Assembly (NCBI GenBank): GCA_025617745.1
Contig: CM046869.1
Location: 3,060,823-3,124,822, forward strand
Reading direction: 5' to 3'
Source of the DNA: Heliocidaris erythrogramma
Taxonomy: Eukaryota; Echinodermata; Echinoidea; Camarodonta; Echinometridae
Length of the DNA stretch: 64,000 bases
Shown: piece after piece, positions 45,146 through 57,676 of the stretch
Layout of the letters: every line of letters starts with the position of its first letter
Position numbering within the stretch: the stretch's first letter is position 1
Translations under genes and position numbers: made by a program
The notes under the pieces: model-generated
Database searches by the model: none
What the model was told of the DNA's origin: nothing
What the model saw: only the letters and a program-made list of their open reading frames with translations

Positions 45146-46020
45146 CTACAAAGAAGACACAGCGGCCTTCAAGGTGGCTGACGCAAACAAAGCTTCACCT
45201 GCGGGAACATCCCTAAGGTAGCAAGAAATGAAGGAATTGGGCGAACGCCAATAAGCAGCCTTCAAAATATCAACAAGCGCCACACCTTGAAACAGAGCCC
45301 AAGAAGTGCTGACACTACGAGTATCATGAGCACGAGGCTTACTGTCGGATAAAAGAGCCTCTGTGCCAGCGGCCCTAATAGCTTCAACGATCCATCTAGA
45401 GATGGAATCAAGAGAGGCAGGAGAAAAAGGCTCTCTAGTGATCAGGAACAACTGATCATCCTTACGATAAGACTTAGTCTTATCAATATACCATTTGAGA
45501 GCCCTTACAGGACACCAAACTTTGTCCTCACGCACCGAAGAAAAGTTAGAAAGCGGACAAAGAAAAATCTCAACAGGGCCAGAGGCAGCTGTCTGATTCT
45601 TGGCAACAAAAGAAGCCCTAGGAATCAATCTAACGCCTTTTCTCTCCCAGCGAACATGACCAGGAGTAAGACAGAGAGCATGAAGAGTACTGCGCCTCTG
45701 CCCAGAGGCAATAGCTACCAAAAAGAGCGTCTTAACCGTAAGATGATGAAGCGAAGCTTCACCTAACGGTTCGAAAGGAGGTTTCGCCAAGGCCTCCAGG
45801 ACCTTAGGCAGACTCCAAGACGGCACTAACTTAGAAAAAGAAGGTCGTTTCAGAAAGAACGAACGAATCAAACCACTTAGTAGCGGGGAATTGGAAATCC
45901 CCGAACCATCCGAGAAACCCGAAAGAATGGCCCTGATCGCCGAACGGTAGCCTCGGATAGTAGAGATAGATCTCCCTTTGTCAAATAACGAGATTAAGAA
46001 ATCCGCAATTGAACCAATAG
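45146..46020 (-). pseudogene. DIRS tyrosine recombinase
   Basis: The minus frame from about 46020 to the stop near 45146 encodes a phage-integrase-like recombinase. The N-terminal part has STIRGYRSAIRAIL, a typical core-binding segment. Catalytic-type motifs follow: the first Arg in GQRRSTLHAL, HDTR in RAHDTRSVSTSW, and the nucleophile Tyr in FISCYLRDV. The catalytic region is open throughout, so this is the best preserved part of the element. It cuts and rejoins DNA for integration of the circular intermediate (family knowledge). I cannot tell whether an intact start exists, because the upstream frame overlaps the RNase H region. Confidence 0.85.
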
Positions 46021-46118
46021 GAGTCTTAGAAGGGGTTTGATTTCTCTCTTTGCACCAAGGAAAAAGACCGAGAGACGGGAATTGTAAATTTCCCTAGTAG
46101 AAAACCTACGACTGGACA

Positions 46119-47324
46119 TTAAAAAGTCCGCGGCTCTATCAGAGAGACCCGACTGTCTTGCAGATTCCCTGACAGGGGCCAAGCAGTCAAATGAAGAGAC
46201 TCCGGACTGTGGTGAAGAATCCCCGATAGGGGCTGTAACACCAGATCCGCTCTTAACGGGAGAACGAACAGTTGAGCCCTTAGGAGGCTCATAAGTTCTG
46301 GAAACCAATTCCTCCTGGGCCAAAAGGGAGCTATTACGAGCACCCGCGCCCGATCTTCCCTGATTTTCCGCAAGACACGCGGAATCAGTTGGAAGGGAGG
46401 AAAGGCGAATCCCTGAAGGTTCTCCCGGCTGAGGGAGAAAGCATCGAGAGCCCATGCTCCCTGATCGCGAACACGGGAGCAATACTTCGGCAGCTGGTGA
46501 TTTAGCACCGACGCAAATAGATCCACTTCCAGTGGACCTAGGCAACTGCGAATGCGGCAAAATACCTCCGGATGGAGCGTCCATTCTAATGGAAGATACC
46601 TGCCCCGAGACAGAAAATCCGCAATGAGGTTTTCCCGACCGGGGATGAAAGAGGCCACGGGTGTGATTGCCATGCGACGACACCACCTCCACAGCTGAGC
46701 TGCTAGGGCATTCAGGGCAACCGAACGAGTGCCTCCCTGCCGATTGATATATGCCGCCACAGTAACATTGTCCGTGAGAATCAGAACCGAACGACTGAGA
46801 AGTCGACTTCTGAAATGGAGCAAGGTCAACAGAACTGCCATAAACTCCAGGACATTGATATGAGGAAGAGTCCCAAGATGAGACCAATCCCCCACAACCG
46901 TGCTGCCGTTGCAGTGTCCTCCCCACCCCAACCGAGAGGCGTCCGTCGAAACCGATATCGACGGAGGGGCAGAGAAGGACCTGCCTCGCGCGAGAAACAC
47001 CTCGCTCGTCCAACAAGAGAGAAGAGACTTGATCCTTACTGGTACTGGAATCCAGACCAAAAGAGAGTCTTTTCCCGGCTTGAACAACCTGAGGAGATGT
47101 CTCTGAAAGGGTCTCATGAGGAGCCGGCAGTCCTCTAAAACATCGACTAGACTGGCTAGATAACCTAGAAACTGAAGCCACTGTCTGGCCGAGACTCTTC
47201 TGGCCAGCAAGAGCTTGCGAGCCGCAGAGACAATGGTGAGAATCCTGTCTCGACTGGGCCGAGCCAACTGATTCCTTATGTCTAACACCGCCCCCAGAAA
47301 AACTGGGCTGCGAGTGGGAACTTA
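46119..47324 (-). pseudogene. DIRS RT C-terminus, RNase H and downstream polyprotein region
   Basis: The frame 46119-47288 starts within the RT thumb (FLGAVLDIRNQLARP) and continues into RNase H with VSTDASRLGWGG, NVLEFMAVL, LTDNVTVAAYINRQGG and ENLIADFLSR. After RNase H comes PLEVDLFASVLNHQ and VLVIAPFWPRRNWF, conserved in DIRS polyproteins. The RT active-site motif YLDDW is encoded at 47424-47441 in a different frame that stops at 47322-47324, so at least one frameshift separates the RT palm from RNase H. Confidence 0.85.
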
Positions 47325-47382
47325 CTCTGACTTTTCCCAATTTATTAGGAAACCTAAGTCTTGAGTAAGATTGACGAGCAAA

Positions 47383-47930
47383 CTAGTCTCGTCCAACAAA
47401 CAATCGCGCAACTCCGCTAGGAGAAGCCAATCGTCCAGGTAGCAAAAATAGCCGAAGGCCGCATCGCCTCAGAGAGGCTGCCAGCACGGCTACAACCTGA
47501 GTAAGAACCCGAGGGACTGGGCACAGCCCGAAGGGAAAAGTGCGAAAAAGATAAGTCTCTGAGAGGAAGAAAAACCCCAGAAGATCGCGCAAAGCGCGAT
47601 GAACGGGAAAGTGGAAATACGCATCTTCGAAAACTATCAAGACCGCGTAGTCCTTCCTCTTGATCAACGGGAGAATGGAGGCGAGAGTCTCCATCCGAAA
47701 ATGTACTGAAGTTTTCCCGAGCGCTTGGGAATAACAAAAGTCGGAGAAAGGGAAAAAGACAGCCTGTGAGGTGACCGAGTTCCTATAGCACCTCCGGGGA
47801 GCGGGGCGGACAGATCTATGAAGAATCCGTCTCGTCCGTCAAAGAGAACAAAAGCGTCCCCGGAGATGGCCTCCCAAGCGGGGAGAAAGGAACGAAGACA
47901 GCCACCAACCAATACTCTGCGACGGTACAT
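47383..47930 (-). pseudogene. DIRS reverse transcriptase, N-terminal half, frameshifted
   Basis: Two overlapping minus frames hold the RT fingers and palm. 47664-47930 ends with FVIPKRSGKLQY. 47383-47694 carries AYFHFPVHRALRD and FRTFPFGLCPVPRVLTQVV, the usual DAYFH and LPFGL..AP..F landmarks; the first Asp reads Glu-Asp in this copy. The frame then departs before YLDDW. Together with the break noted at 47324 this gives at least three frame changes across RT. Confidence 0.8.
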
Positions 47931-48080
47931 GACCGAGGCAGCTGCAGTGGAAAACTATGACCACTGCAAACCAAACATGACGCTCAAAAGAAGCACCGCT
48001 TCAATGCGTCCAAAATCCAGCTAGAAATCCTCCGCAAGAGAAAAACGCTCGGAGGAATCCCGCTGCCTGAACCCAAGCAA

Positions 48081-49655
48081 AGTCGAACCCTGCGCGCGGG
48101 TTGACTAAAAGTCAGGGAAAGTTTAGAACAAAGCAATCGCTTCTACCCCACAAAGGGAGAGCAACTAAGGCTCTGCCTGCCCCAGCGATTCGGAAACCGA
48201 AGCTTGAGAGGCCGCTTCCAAAACTGGATCCGCCTGAATTGATCGTGACAAAGAATCACGAACAAAGGCCGAAACGGTCGGATTCACGCATGAACCGCCA
48301 TAAGCCTCCTCACCCGACGGAGCCCCGAGGCTGCGAGACTAGGAGGCGCATGTGATCCCATCACAGACAAAGAAGAATAAACCATAAAAGGCTAATTAGT
48401 CTCGATGTCCGACCCAAAAAAGGGACAAGAGCAGGGGATGTGAATCCTGGTACAAGGGACCAACCCTGAGTCTGGGCAAAGCCCATCTCACACTGAACAT
48501 CTCAGCTTGAGAGACCGGAGGGTTAGCTAAACCCGATGGGCAAGAGGCAGGCAAAGCCTTGCCTCTTTTAGCCCCTTTCCTAGGCTTCTGATTGGCCCAA
48601 AAAGAGCCTAAGTCGAAACCCGCTTTTCAGAGCGTTTATTCGGTTTCGTTCGGATCCCCGAAGCCCTTCGGGAACACGAACCGAACCCTCCGCTGAGGGA
48701 CGCTCACCTCCCTTTATGGGAGAAGTGCGCTGAGGGTATTGAACCCAAAGACGCGCACCAATTACCCATATCGGCCGAGCAAGGAGATGCAACAGCCATG
48801 GGCCGGACGCCAAGGCGCCCAGAGCAAGGGCAGACCGGGATGACCCGGCAAAGGAACGCCAACGCGAAGTCGAACCCTGCGCGCGGGTTGACTAAAATTC
48901 AGAGAGATATCTGGATAACAAAGCAATCGCTTCCACCCCACAGAGGGCGAGCGATTGAGACTCCGCCTGCCCAAGCGATTAAAAAACGAAGCTTGAGAGG
49001 CCACCTCCAAATCTGGTTCCACCCGAGTGGAAAGAGACAAAGGAACGCTAACAAAGGCCTCAGCAGGCAGAGCCCCGCATGGTTCAACGAAAGTCTCCTC
49101 GCCCAGCGGCGCCCCAAGGGCCGCGGGAATAGGAGGCACATGCGAAACCGACTCAGACAAAGACGAATCCAACACAAAAGGCTGATTAGTCTCAAAGTCA
49201 GACCCCTGAATAGGGACAGAAGTCAGGGTTGAAGTAGCCGGTACAAGGACCAACCCTGATTCTGAGCAAAAGCCCGCATCATGCTGAACATGTCAGCTTG
49301 AGAGGAGCTAGCTGGGTTAGCCAGGCCAGACGGGCAAGAGGCCGGCAAAGCCTTGCCACTTTTTGCCTTCTTCTTGGCCTTTTTCTTGGCTGGCTCGACA
49401 AGAGTCGTAGCCGAAACCCTTTTGTTAGAACGCTTAATCGGATTCGTTCGGATCTCCGAAGCCACTTCGGAAACACGAACCGATCCCTCCGCGGAGGGAC
49501 GTTCACTTCCCAAAAAGGGATTGGAGCGCTCATGGCGTAAGCCTAGAGAATCGCCCAAATCACCCATATTGGCTAAGCAAGAAGATGCAGTAGCCATGGG
49601 TTGGGAGCTAAAAGCTCCCAGTGCGTGGGCAGACCGAGATGACTCGGTATGTGCC
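48081..49655. repeat. Tandem duplication (~787 bp) in the DIRS gag-like region
   Basis: agtcgaaccctgcgcgcggg starts at 48081 and again at 48868. The match continues with gaagcttgagaggcc, gggcaagaggc.ggcaaagc, and gatc.ccgaagcc..tcggga. The left copy is more diverged and more broken than the right copy. Confidence 0.8.
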
Positions 49656-50297
49656 CGATGACTACTAAAGGCGTGTGAACCCGCTATTGGACCGCTCGAA
49701 AGCAGCAATAGGGGAGCACTAGTAGTCACGCACTCAGGTGAAAACACCTGTTGCTCCGAAGAGCGTCCATAATTGTTAGCTCGAGCATTCCCATTAGCTG
49801 GCAATGTAGACAGCCCAGGAAGTACTCGTTCCCCCATATGGCGTTTGCGGGGGGCTAGGGTTTGAGAACCCAGACCAACATGGACTAAGCCCGTGGGTTG
49901 CCCTGCAGTAGTGGGGCGCGTCTCCCCTAACGGATCAGAGCGAGTGAACGCTACCGTACGGGAAACAACCGCCCCCCCCCCCCCCTCTGGTCTCAGCGAC
50001 CGGGGATTGGACTCGTTAGATATCCAAACCACTAGAATCTGACGCCACCCACCCCGAAACCACGGGCTTCGGAGTTGACAATCCCGATTCAGTTAACGCC
50101 ACCCGTCCCGAAGCCGCAAGCTCCGAGACTGGCAAACTCTGCAAGGAAACACCACTAGGCTACTTACCCTTAGCCCTCCTCCCTCCCCCATGTACCGAAG
50201 TACTCGGGAGAGTTCTGGAAGGCCGAGTCGTCTTGCTAGACGACTCTTCGGAAGAAGCAGGTCTCCTTGACCTAGCTGCTTCTTCTTCCGAATCCAT
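48762..50297 (-). pseudogene. DIRS gag-like ORF1, broken
   Basis: A start at 50295-50297 opens MDSEEEAARSRRPASSEESS, an acidic-then-basic N-terminus, and stops at 50160-50162. A second frame (49223-50032) carries a Lys-rich run EPAKKKAKKKAKSGK and ADMFSMMRAFAQNQG, and a third (48762-49253) continues after a frame change. Position 5' of RT and composition fit DIRS ORF1. The stop near 50160 overlaps a donor-like ggtaagt, so a spliced intron, reported in some DIRS-like elements, is an alternative to mutation. Confidence 0.6.
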
Positions 50298-50673
50298 ACC
50301 ACTGCAATAAAACAGACAATAAAGTATACTTTTCAAAATAAGAAATACTTCAACTGAATGCAGTAAAATAAGGGTAAATTTTATTTGGGAGATACGCACA
50401 AAAGAATTTTCACAGCCAAAAAACCGTAAGAACAAACACCGAACTCGGTGACAAACGGAAACACCCGCAAACAAAGGGAAAAATAAATGCCAAGAAAAGG
50501 ATATCAAAAATCCCTTGCAATCGGCAAAAGTGACTACTAAAACACACAGTACTATAATCTAAGCGAATATAGGTACCTAAAAGTGCTTTAAATGTGCGAA
50601 AAAGCGCACCTAAAAGATACTATACGACCTGATTTCAGGAGCGCTGTGACTATACGTCCTATCTCGTCGGGGG

Positions 50674-50833
50674 CGAGCAAGAAAGAGGAAGATGGCCGTA
50701 GCGTGTTGACGCGCGTGAGTGGCGAAGGGGACAATAGAATTACGGGGGGTGCGCACAATATTGTGACTCATGTGTGTTAAATTCTCGAAGGGGTCCCGTA
50801 GTCAAGACTACAGGCATAATAGGTAGGTATATA
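50674..50833. repeat. DIRS right (5') inverted terminal repeat
   Basis: Contains ggtcccgtagtcaagactac and gtaggtatata, complementary to the left repeat. It likely holds the element promoter (family knowledge). Confidence 0.88.
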
Positions 50834-51161
50834 TGATTTATTGCAGTAAATTAAGCTATAGAAATTAAAGAAAAAGCTTTGTAAAAAGGATTTTTTTCAC
50901 CACTACAACATATCTTCTGTTGAGAGAGAGAGAGAGAGAGAAGGGCGTTAACTCACATTATTTTTGCATAGAGTTAAAGTCCTTCTGGCTCTCAACAGAT
51001 GATAATGCATTAAATACATAAATCATGCTTAAATATGAAAAGAATGTTCCAAAGATTCAAGAAATACAAACAATGCACAGAATTTTGTTTTCTTCCCTAC
51101 ATGTATGCATGTACATATATGCTATGGGTTAGCAAGCATGCAGTTGATATTTAGCATTTCA

Positions 51162-51313
51162 GGGCCTTGTTTCATAAACTTGTTATTAGTAACAACTACC
51201 ACATATCTATGACAAATTTGCTCTCAGCCAATCAGATGCAAGGATTTCAGTACATGTAGCTTATAACAGTTACTGCAACTTGTTATTGATAACAAGTTTT
51301 ATGAAACGGGGCC
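51162..51313 (-). mobile_element. MITE, 'gggcc.tgtttcataaac' subfamily
   Basis: Ends agggccttgtttcataaac and gttttatgaaacggggccc are inverted; core ccaatcagatgcaaggattt. Confidence 0.7.
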
Positions 51314-51650
51314 CAGATCTAGTTCTGTTACAAATTAATAACAGGAAGAGAGGGAGAGAAGATAAGATAGAAGAATTGGATGGGTTTCCCCCTATCAAGA
51401 AACATGCATCCCATCCTTTTCCTCAAATGGATCAAATATATATATATCCAAAATCAGGTTAGTATTAGTATGAACCAGTTCATAGAACTATATGTTTTCA
51501 AAATAAAGTTGAGTTCTGGTCATGAGATTGCACTGTGAAACAAACTGTCTCAAAGCAGTTTGGGAAAGGTAGATTATATAGTATATAATAATTGGTGTAC
51601 GCTGTAAGGTCTTGGAATCACCAAAATGATAAGAAATTGATTCAATCCTG

Positions 51651-51868
51651 CCGAGAGTCACATGCACTGCACACAGAAATGTGTATATGGGACTACACAC
51701 ACATGTTTGGCCCCAACATTCTTTTCATATTTTGAATGTGAGAACATTTGAAGAGCAATCCTTTTCAGGGGACATATCTACTATGATAATCTTCCAAACT
51801 AACATAAAAGGAATGAGAATGCTCAAAAATTATTTTTACCTTTCCCAGAACTCAACCTTCCCTTTAAT
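51651..51868. repeat. Second copy of the 10425-10662 repeat
   Basis: Shares cacatgcactgcacacaga, tttgaagagcaatccttttc and aactcaaccttccctttaa with the first copy. Confidence 0.6.
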
Positions 51869-52139
51869 ATTATAAGAGATCAAGCTGATGATGTGATCAT
51901 ATAGGCCATGGCATTGGGCACCAACCTCCCTCTCCCCCTTTCCACCTCCCCCTCCATCTCTCTCTTTTCAAAGCTCTTCCTGTGTCAAGTAGTATGAAAT
52001 GTCTGATAGCTAGAAGGCAGTTAAATGATATTCCTAACATTAATGTCATTCTGGCTCTTATAAATGATTAAAATCAAAAGGTGACTTGATCACCACAGCC
52101 ACTAGAAGACCACCCCCTTATCATTGAAATAATACATCC

Positions 52140-52650
52140 CTCCTCTCACTCATTTATTCTTTCTTACGTATCCTCTCTCTCTTTCTCTCTCTCTCTCTCA
52201 TTCTTTCTTACTTATCCCCTCTCTCTCTCTCTCACTCTTTCTTACTTATCCCCTCTCTCTCATTCTTTCTTACTTATTCTCTCTCTCTCTCTCTCAATCT
52301 TTCGCACTTATCCTCTCTCTCTCTCATTCTTTCTTACTTATCCTTTCTCTCTCATTCTTCCGCACTTATCCCCTCTCTCTCTCAATCTTTCTTACTTATC
52401 CTCTCTCTCTCTCATTTTTCTTACTTATCCCCTCTCTCTCTTTCTCTCTCTCAATCTTTCTTACTTATCCTCTCGCTCTCTCATTCTTTCTTACTTCTCC
52501 TCTCTCCTAACCCTCTCTCCAACCCTGTCTCTTCTTTCAGTTATCACTCCTTCTCTTCTACCTCTCTCCTCTTCTCACCCCTTCTCTTTCTGTTTTCTCT
52601 CTCTGCCTCTCCCTATCTGTTCTTCTCCCCTCTTTCCCCTCTATCTCTGT
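52140..52650. repeat. CT-rich array of 'cattctttcttacttatcc' units
   Basis: About ten units of 25-35 bp, each made of 'ttctttcttacttatc' plus (ct)n, then unordered CT-rich sequence. Confidence 0.85.
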
Positions 52651-54844
52651 ACATCTCGTTCACAGACACACAAAAATTAAAATTGACATCACAATAGCAT
52701 CTGACCAATTACCCACCCTTTCCAATTGAACAGCAGACCCCACCTTCAATAATTGCGGAGCACTTGATAAGTTTCATTTTCTGACTCACATGCAAAGTAA
52801 TAACAATGATGGTAATTGGAACAAGCAAGTTCTGTACAGTTATATGTCAAGGTGTGAGTTTATCATGGAAGGTATGAATGAAAAATCATGAAAATTCATC
52901 AACATGGTGACATGCTCATTAAGGGTTAGGCGGAGTTATCCTAACCGCAACAGATATTCTTACAATTCACTCATTACAAGCCCCTCCAAAAACACACAGA
53001 TATCGTCATAGCTGACTGCTATGATGCTGTAGTAGTTGTATTGCCCACATTAAAAAAAAATGACTGATCTTCAAATTCTATGGGTGTGAGGGACCATGTT
53101 GTGTTTACCAAATATGATACTTGCAGAACTTTGAATATGAATTTGGTCATAACCCTGAATCATTTTGGATAAAAGCAAAGAAATGAAAAGGAAAATATTC
53201 AATTATAAGAGAGTTGTGAGGGTCTTGTTCAATTTGGTATTGAATCAAGACAATTTTTGAATCAGTAAATGATGATTGGCCAGGTGTTCATATTGTAAGT
53301 TCTGCTACCAGCAACCACCCCTCACCCCCAAAACATTAAAAGCCATTTTTTGGATACATCACTACGAATTCAATTGATACAGCACTATGAATTCAAATTT
53401 TATGTTTAAGTCACTTATTTTTGGCTGAATGATAAAAAGCACTGTATGATGACAGAAAACATTTTTCTAGTGATGTTTTTGTACACATTTACAAAACAAT
53501 ATTTTGGAGAGTCTGATGAGTTTGTTTTCTGTAACTTACGTGTACGTGTACATGTATCTATATATTCTAAATCTTACATACTGTGCCTAATTCGAACTTG
53601 GCATTTAAAAATTACCACCAAAATCCCTGGTGTCAAGTTACATGTATTATGACACTAGAGCTTAGGAAAAAGCCTCCACTCAATTATTATTCTCTCACAT
53701 TTCAAATGTCACTGTCGGTATTCAAAACCAAACAATTAAATCCAGATGTTCACAATTACAGAAAAGAGATAAAAAGTAGGCCTCATATTTTTCCTCCACT
53801 GGGTAGCTTAACATCGCTGATAATCCTTAACACAAACTTGGTGGGGGTTTTTTTTGGGGGGGGGGGGACAGACAACTTGAATAGATGTCATAATACATGT
53901 ACTTGTATTTCAAACTTCATGGAGACATATATTCTGAATAAGAGCTTGATTGCAGTAGGTTTGATAGCTAAACAGAGAGATTCTATTGGCTGAACATGAT
54001 TAAAGTGGACCCTAACAACATTTCTGTTTGTTATCTTAGATGAGTGAAAATATAATAGCTCCAATGATTTTCAGAATACTGACTTTAAAAATGATTTTAG
54101 TGGTCCTTTATCTCACTGACTAAAATTGAAAGATAATATCAGAGATCAAATAAATTTCAGAAAATCACCCCTGATTACTACAGTGAAGAACCCTGGGAAA
54201 GGATTTTCAAACCAACTCTGTGTGTTTACAGTCCGATGGTTTGCTTAACCCTGCTGGTTTCAGAGGCCACAAATGCCACTTACTTTATAACAAGGTGAAT
54301 AATAGCAATTGGGGTAAAAAGGATAAAAAACTTATGAAAGGGATTTTGACATAACTTTTATTCCTATGAATGATGCAGACCCTTTTCATTATCTTTCATT
54401 CATTAGATGCTCTCAGCAAGAAAATGTTCAAGAAGGTTCCAGTCAGCTTCCATCTGAATCCTTGAACCGATGCCGATATAAAGGCAAGCGAAAACACCAT
54501 CTACAGACCCAGGAAATTGGATGGATATGAAATGTCTCATCTTCCAATTTACAGCTCCTCTGAATGTTTCATGAGGTTCAGCAAAGAGTCTTTGGTATCA
54601 GATCCGTGTCTCTGACGAGGCTAGAGTATGAGTGCAAATTGGCACCATTTCATTCCGCTAATGGGTCATTTGGGTGGGTTAGGGTAACAAGGCATCTAAT
54701 TAAAGGAATTAGCCTTGCTCCCCCATCAGCCCTCTTTCCCAATGGCATTATCCTAGACATGGGACACTTTTCTTTACATTTCCCTTTTTTTTTTTGGGGG
54801 GGGGGTGGTTCAAGATTCACAATTTTGATTTTAAAAAAGACCTG

Positions 54845-55003
54845 GGGGGTGTTTCATTAATCTGTTTATAAGTTACGCACGACTGGTGATCAGTTCTTGT
54901 GCTAAATGATTGAGAATCTGATTAGTATAGCACCAAAGAACATGTTCCAGTCGTTCGTAAAGTCATTTGTAACTTTACGAACAGCTTTATGAAAACACCC
55001 CCC
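54845..55003. mobile_element. MITE with gggggtgtttcat ends
   Basis: Ends gggggtgtttcattaa and tttatgaaaacaccccc are inverted; inner gttcgtaaagt and actttacgaac pair. Confidence 0.6.
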
Positions 55004-55382
55004 TGTTTATATTTATTTGCAGACTGCATATTCAATATGTGATACAAAATGTAACTCACAACACAACTGTTATGTATATGAAAATCATGAATCATTCCCC
55101 AAAACCTTCCATACGCTTTAAAAGCCTGCATGCATGTTTGGCCCTAGCGGGAATAGCTCCTGAAATTAAGAAGTAAGAAAGAAGAAGACTGAAGTATCAT
55201 CTTCACTTTATCTGATGATAAATAGTACAGCATAACCCCTTATTTCTTTCTTTCTTGTCATGTGAATCACCCTGTCCTAAGGATCTTTGTTTTACAGTTC
55301 ACTGCATTTCAGGCTGACACACAATGTGAGTCATGTTCCTCTGGTCTCTACTGCTATTGTCACTGACTTCTTTCTTTAGATA

Positions 55383-55597
55383 CAGCCCTGGAAAAAATTA
55401 TTAGACCAAGCTTCTGTAATAAGGGTACTATAATATGCAAACAAAATTATAAAAATGATTTGTCTTTGCATTTCATTGAATGAATACCAAATTCCAGCAA
55501 TTAAACCTTGCTTTTATGATATTTTATTTCCTACTTACCACAAAAATAACACTATCAACTGTGACCATTCTTGGTCTAATAATTTTTGCCATGGCTG
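55383..55597. mobile_element. TA-flanked Tc1-like MITE
   Basis: TA at 55381-55382 and 55598-55599. Ends cagccctggaaaaaattatt and aataatttttgccatggctg. The 'ttattagacca' sub-terminal motif is typical of Tc1-like elements. Confidence 0.7.
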
Positions 55598-57448
55598 TAC
55601 ATGTAGTGCAGCAATAGAATGAGTGAAGATTAAGGGATTTAATGATGAGGCTCATGTTCATTTGGTCTCGATGGTATTTCGTAACTGACAATATTCTTAA
55701 CAAGGGCAACATATTGCCATTTTAATGAATGGAAGATGTAGAGGATTTCCCAATGCCATCATCCTGAGTTTGGAACACTTTTCTTACTACATTTGGAACC
55801 CCCTCTTTTGGGGTTGGTTCAAGGATTAATAGTTTTGATTTTAAAAAAGACATGTTTTGCCATTTTAATAAGTGGAAGATGTGGAAGATGTGGAAGATGT
55901 AGAGGATTAATGTTCCTTTAGTTTTTCTGGTTGCATTTAAATATACTTTTAAAACAGTTAACAATTTAACGATTAGAGGATAAAGAGCATGACTTTCTGC
56001 TGTAGAAGGAAGAAGGACTAAACATTTTTTAAAAAGAGAATAAACATCTCATGAACTTACGCTATTCACCCAAATATATAAAAGCATGCACTAAACAAAA
56101 CATGATCAAGAATTGGGACAAGGACTGTTAGATGCTGGGAAGTGGTGATACCGCGAGCACATCTCAATCTGGAGGAAGTCACTGAAACCACACCTCCAGG
56201 TACCGACCCGACGAACTTCCCGACGGATCATGAGTGATTGTTCCCCGTTAGATGTGGGGCGGGGTGAACACATAGATACATGTATGTGCATCATTTGACT
56301 TGCTTCTAAGGCTGCCAGTGTGGGAATCTTATTAAACCCCTCTCTTATCTTCCATAACCAGTCTGTACTTTAACTATATTCACATTTGTCTCAATTCCCT
56401 ACAAAAATAATTCATGAACATACTAATATAATCCAAATTTACAGATCTCTGCTTTGACCTTTGACATGTACATATAGATCTTACTTTCTAAAGTCATCGA
56501 TCTTTGACCTAAATTAAATCTCATCTTTACCATGCAATCCATGATATGCCTTCCAAATTAAAGTTCAATTGCAATTACTTAGAAACATAATACTACTAGA
56601 TATATGTAATCTTGATGTAATTCATTAGTAATAGCATCTTGCTCTATTCCACACCCATATTTGAACTTTTCAATTAGTAAAAAAGGTGATTTTATCACAA
56701 ACCTGGGGGGAGAAACTTTCCAAGTTGTTGTTACCCAATTATTCCCAAACATATATCCATTACAACTCCAATAATGCAGACCTGCAGAAGGGAGTCTAAA
56801 TTGGACACAAAGGAATTCAAACCTTGAACATGTAGAGAAAGATAAGAGGAATATTCAATTAGCATGGGATCTGTTCATGAAGAGTCACCGCTAATCCAAT
56901 CTTTCATCTGTCCTGCTCGGTACGCTCTGGGGCGAGAGCGTCAAACGTGCTCCGCGAGTCAACGCAAAGTCAGATCCTCCCGAGGATACGGTTAAGCTGA
57001 CATCACAACTCAATCAGACCTTTATCTGTTGGGCAATGTTCGCTTCAATTACCCTGTCGCAAACAATCACGGTTCTAACCAAGAAAATTTACTCTGAAGG
57101 ATTGGCAGGCTACTGTGCGTCCCGAGTTCTATTTTCTTTTTTCGTCCTCACAATCATGTAGCCATTTGATTCACATGGTTTTGAAAGTCATTTCTTTGCC
57201 AGATTTTACTTGGCATGCAGGTGGGAAAAGCTTGGAAAATAGCAATGATAAAACCCTCAAATGTACCACTATACAGCAATAGTAGTACATCTAATGTACA
57301 TCTACATGTATGAACATCAAAACTATCAGAGCTTCTTCTTAAACCTTTCCATTCAAGAAATACAATGTAAATGCTTTTTGGTATAAAAGAATATAAACTG
57401 ATTTAAAAGGGAAGCTGGGAGGACAGAGCAGTTAAGATGCTGAAAAAT

Positions 57449-57676
57449 TTACATCAGGAAACAAATGGGAAAATTCAAAGCCTTGCTATTTATTAAGATA
57501 CATGAAGGCAATGGGTGTATGCACATTGAAATGTAAAAACAGTTGTTTCTAAAATTTGGACCTGTTTTAATAGTATGAGGTACAGTGGATATGTTGTGAG
57601 GCAAATAGTTCCAAAGATGGGGCGAGGCTTTACAAAAGGATCTGTTGCCAGCCTGTTTCATATTAGACCAATGCAA
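57449..57676 (-). pseudogene. Relic of a LINE reverse transcriptase C-terminus
   Basis: The frame contains GNRSFCKASPHLWNYLPHNI, which fits the common 'G.R.F..A.P.LWN.LP..I' signature after the RT domain of many non-LTR elements. Nothing of the RT palm is present, so this is a 5'-truncated fragment. Confidence 0.65.

Larger units (their letters stand above)
44744..50852 (-). mobile_element. DIRS-type tyrosine-recombinase retrotransposon, degenerate
   Basis: The 6.1 kb element has inverted terminal repeats (44787-44930 and 50674-50833), an internal complementary region (44985-45078) near its 3' end, and in order on the minus strand a gag-like region, reverse transcriptase, RNase H and tyrosine recombinase. 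Both ends finish in att (44744-44746, 50850-50852), and the internal region reads through the two ends with one shared att. This is the expected layout for DIRS elements, which integrate by recombinase and make no ordinary target duplication. Frameshifts show it is no longer intact. It lies in intron 2 in the same orientation as the host gene. Confidence 0.92.

Noticed and set aside
46815-49661. Plus-strand frames across the DIRS element
   Set aside because: They are antisense shadows of gag and RT and show no recognisable domain.
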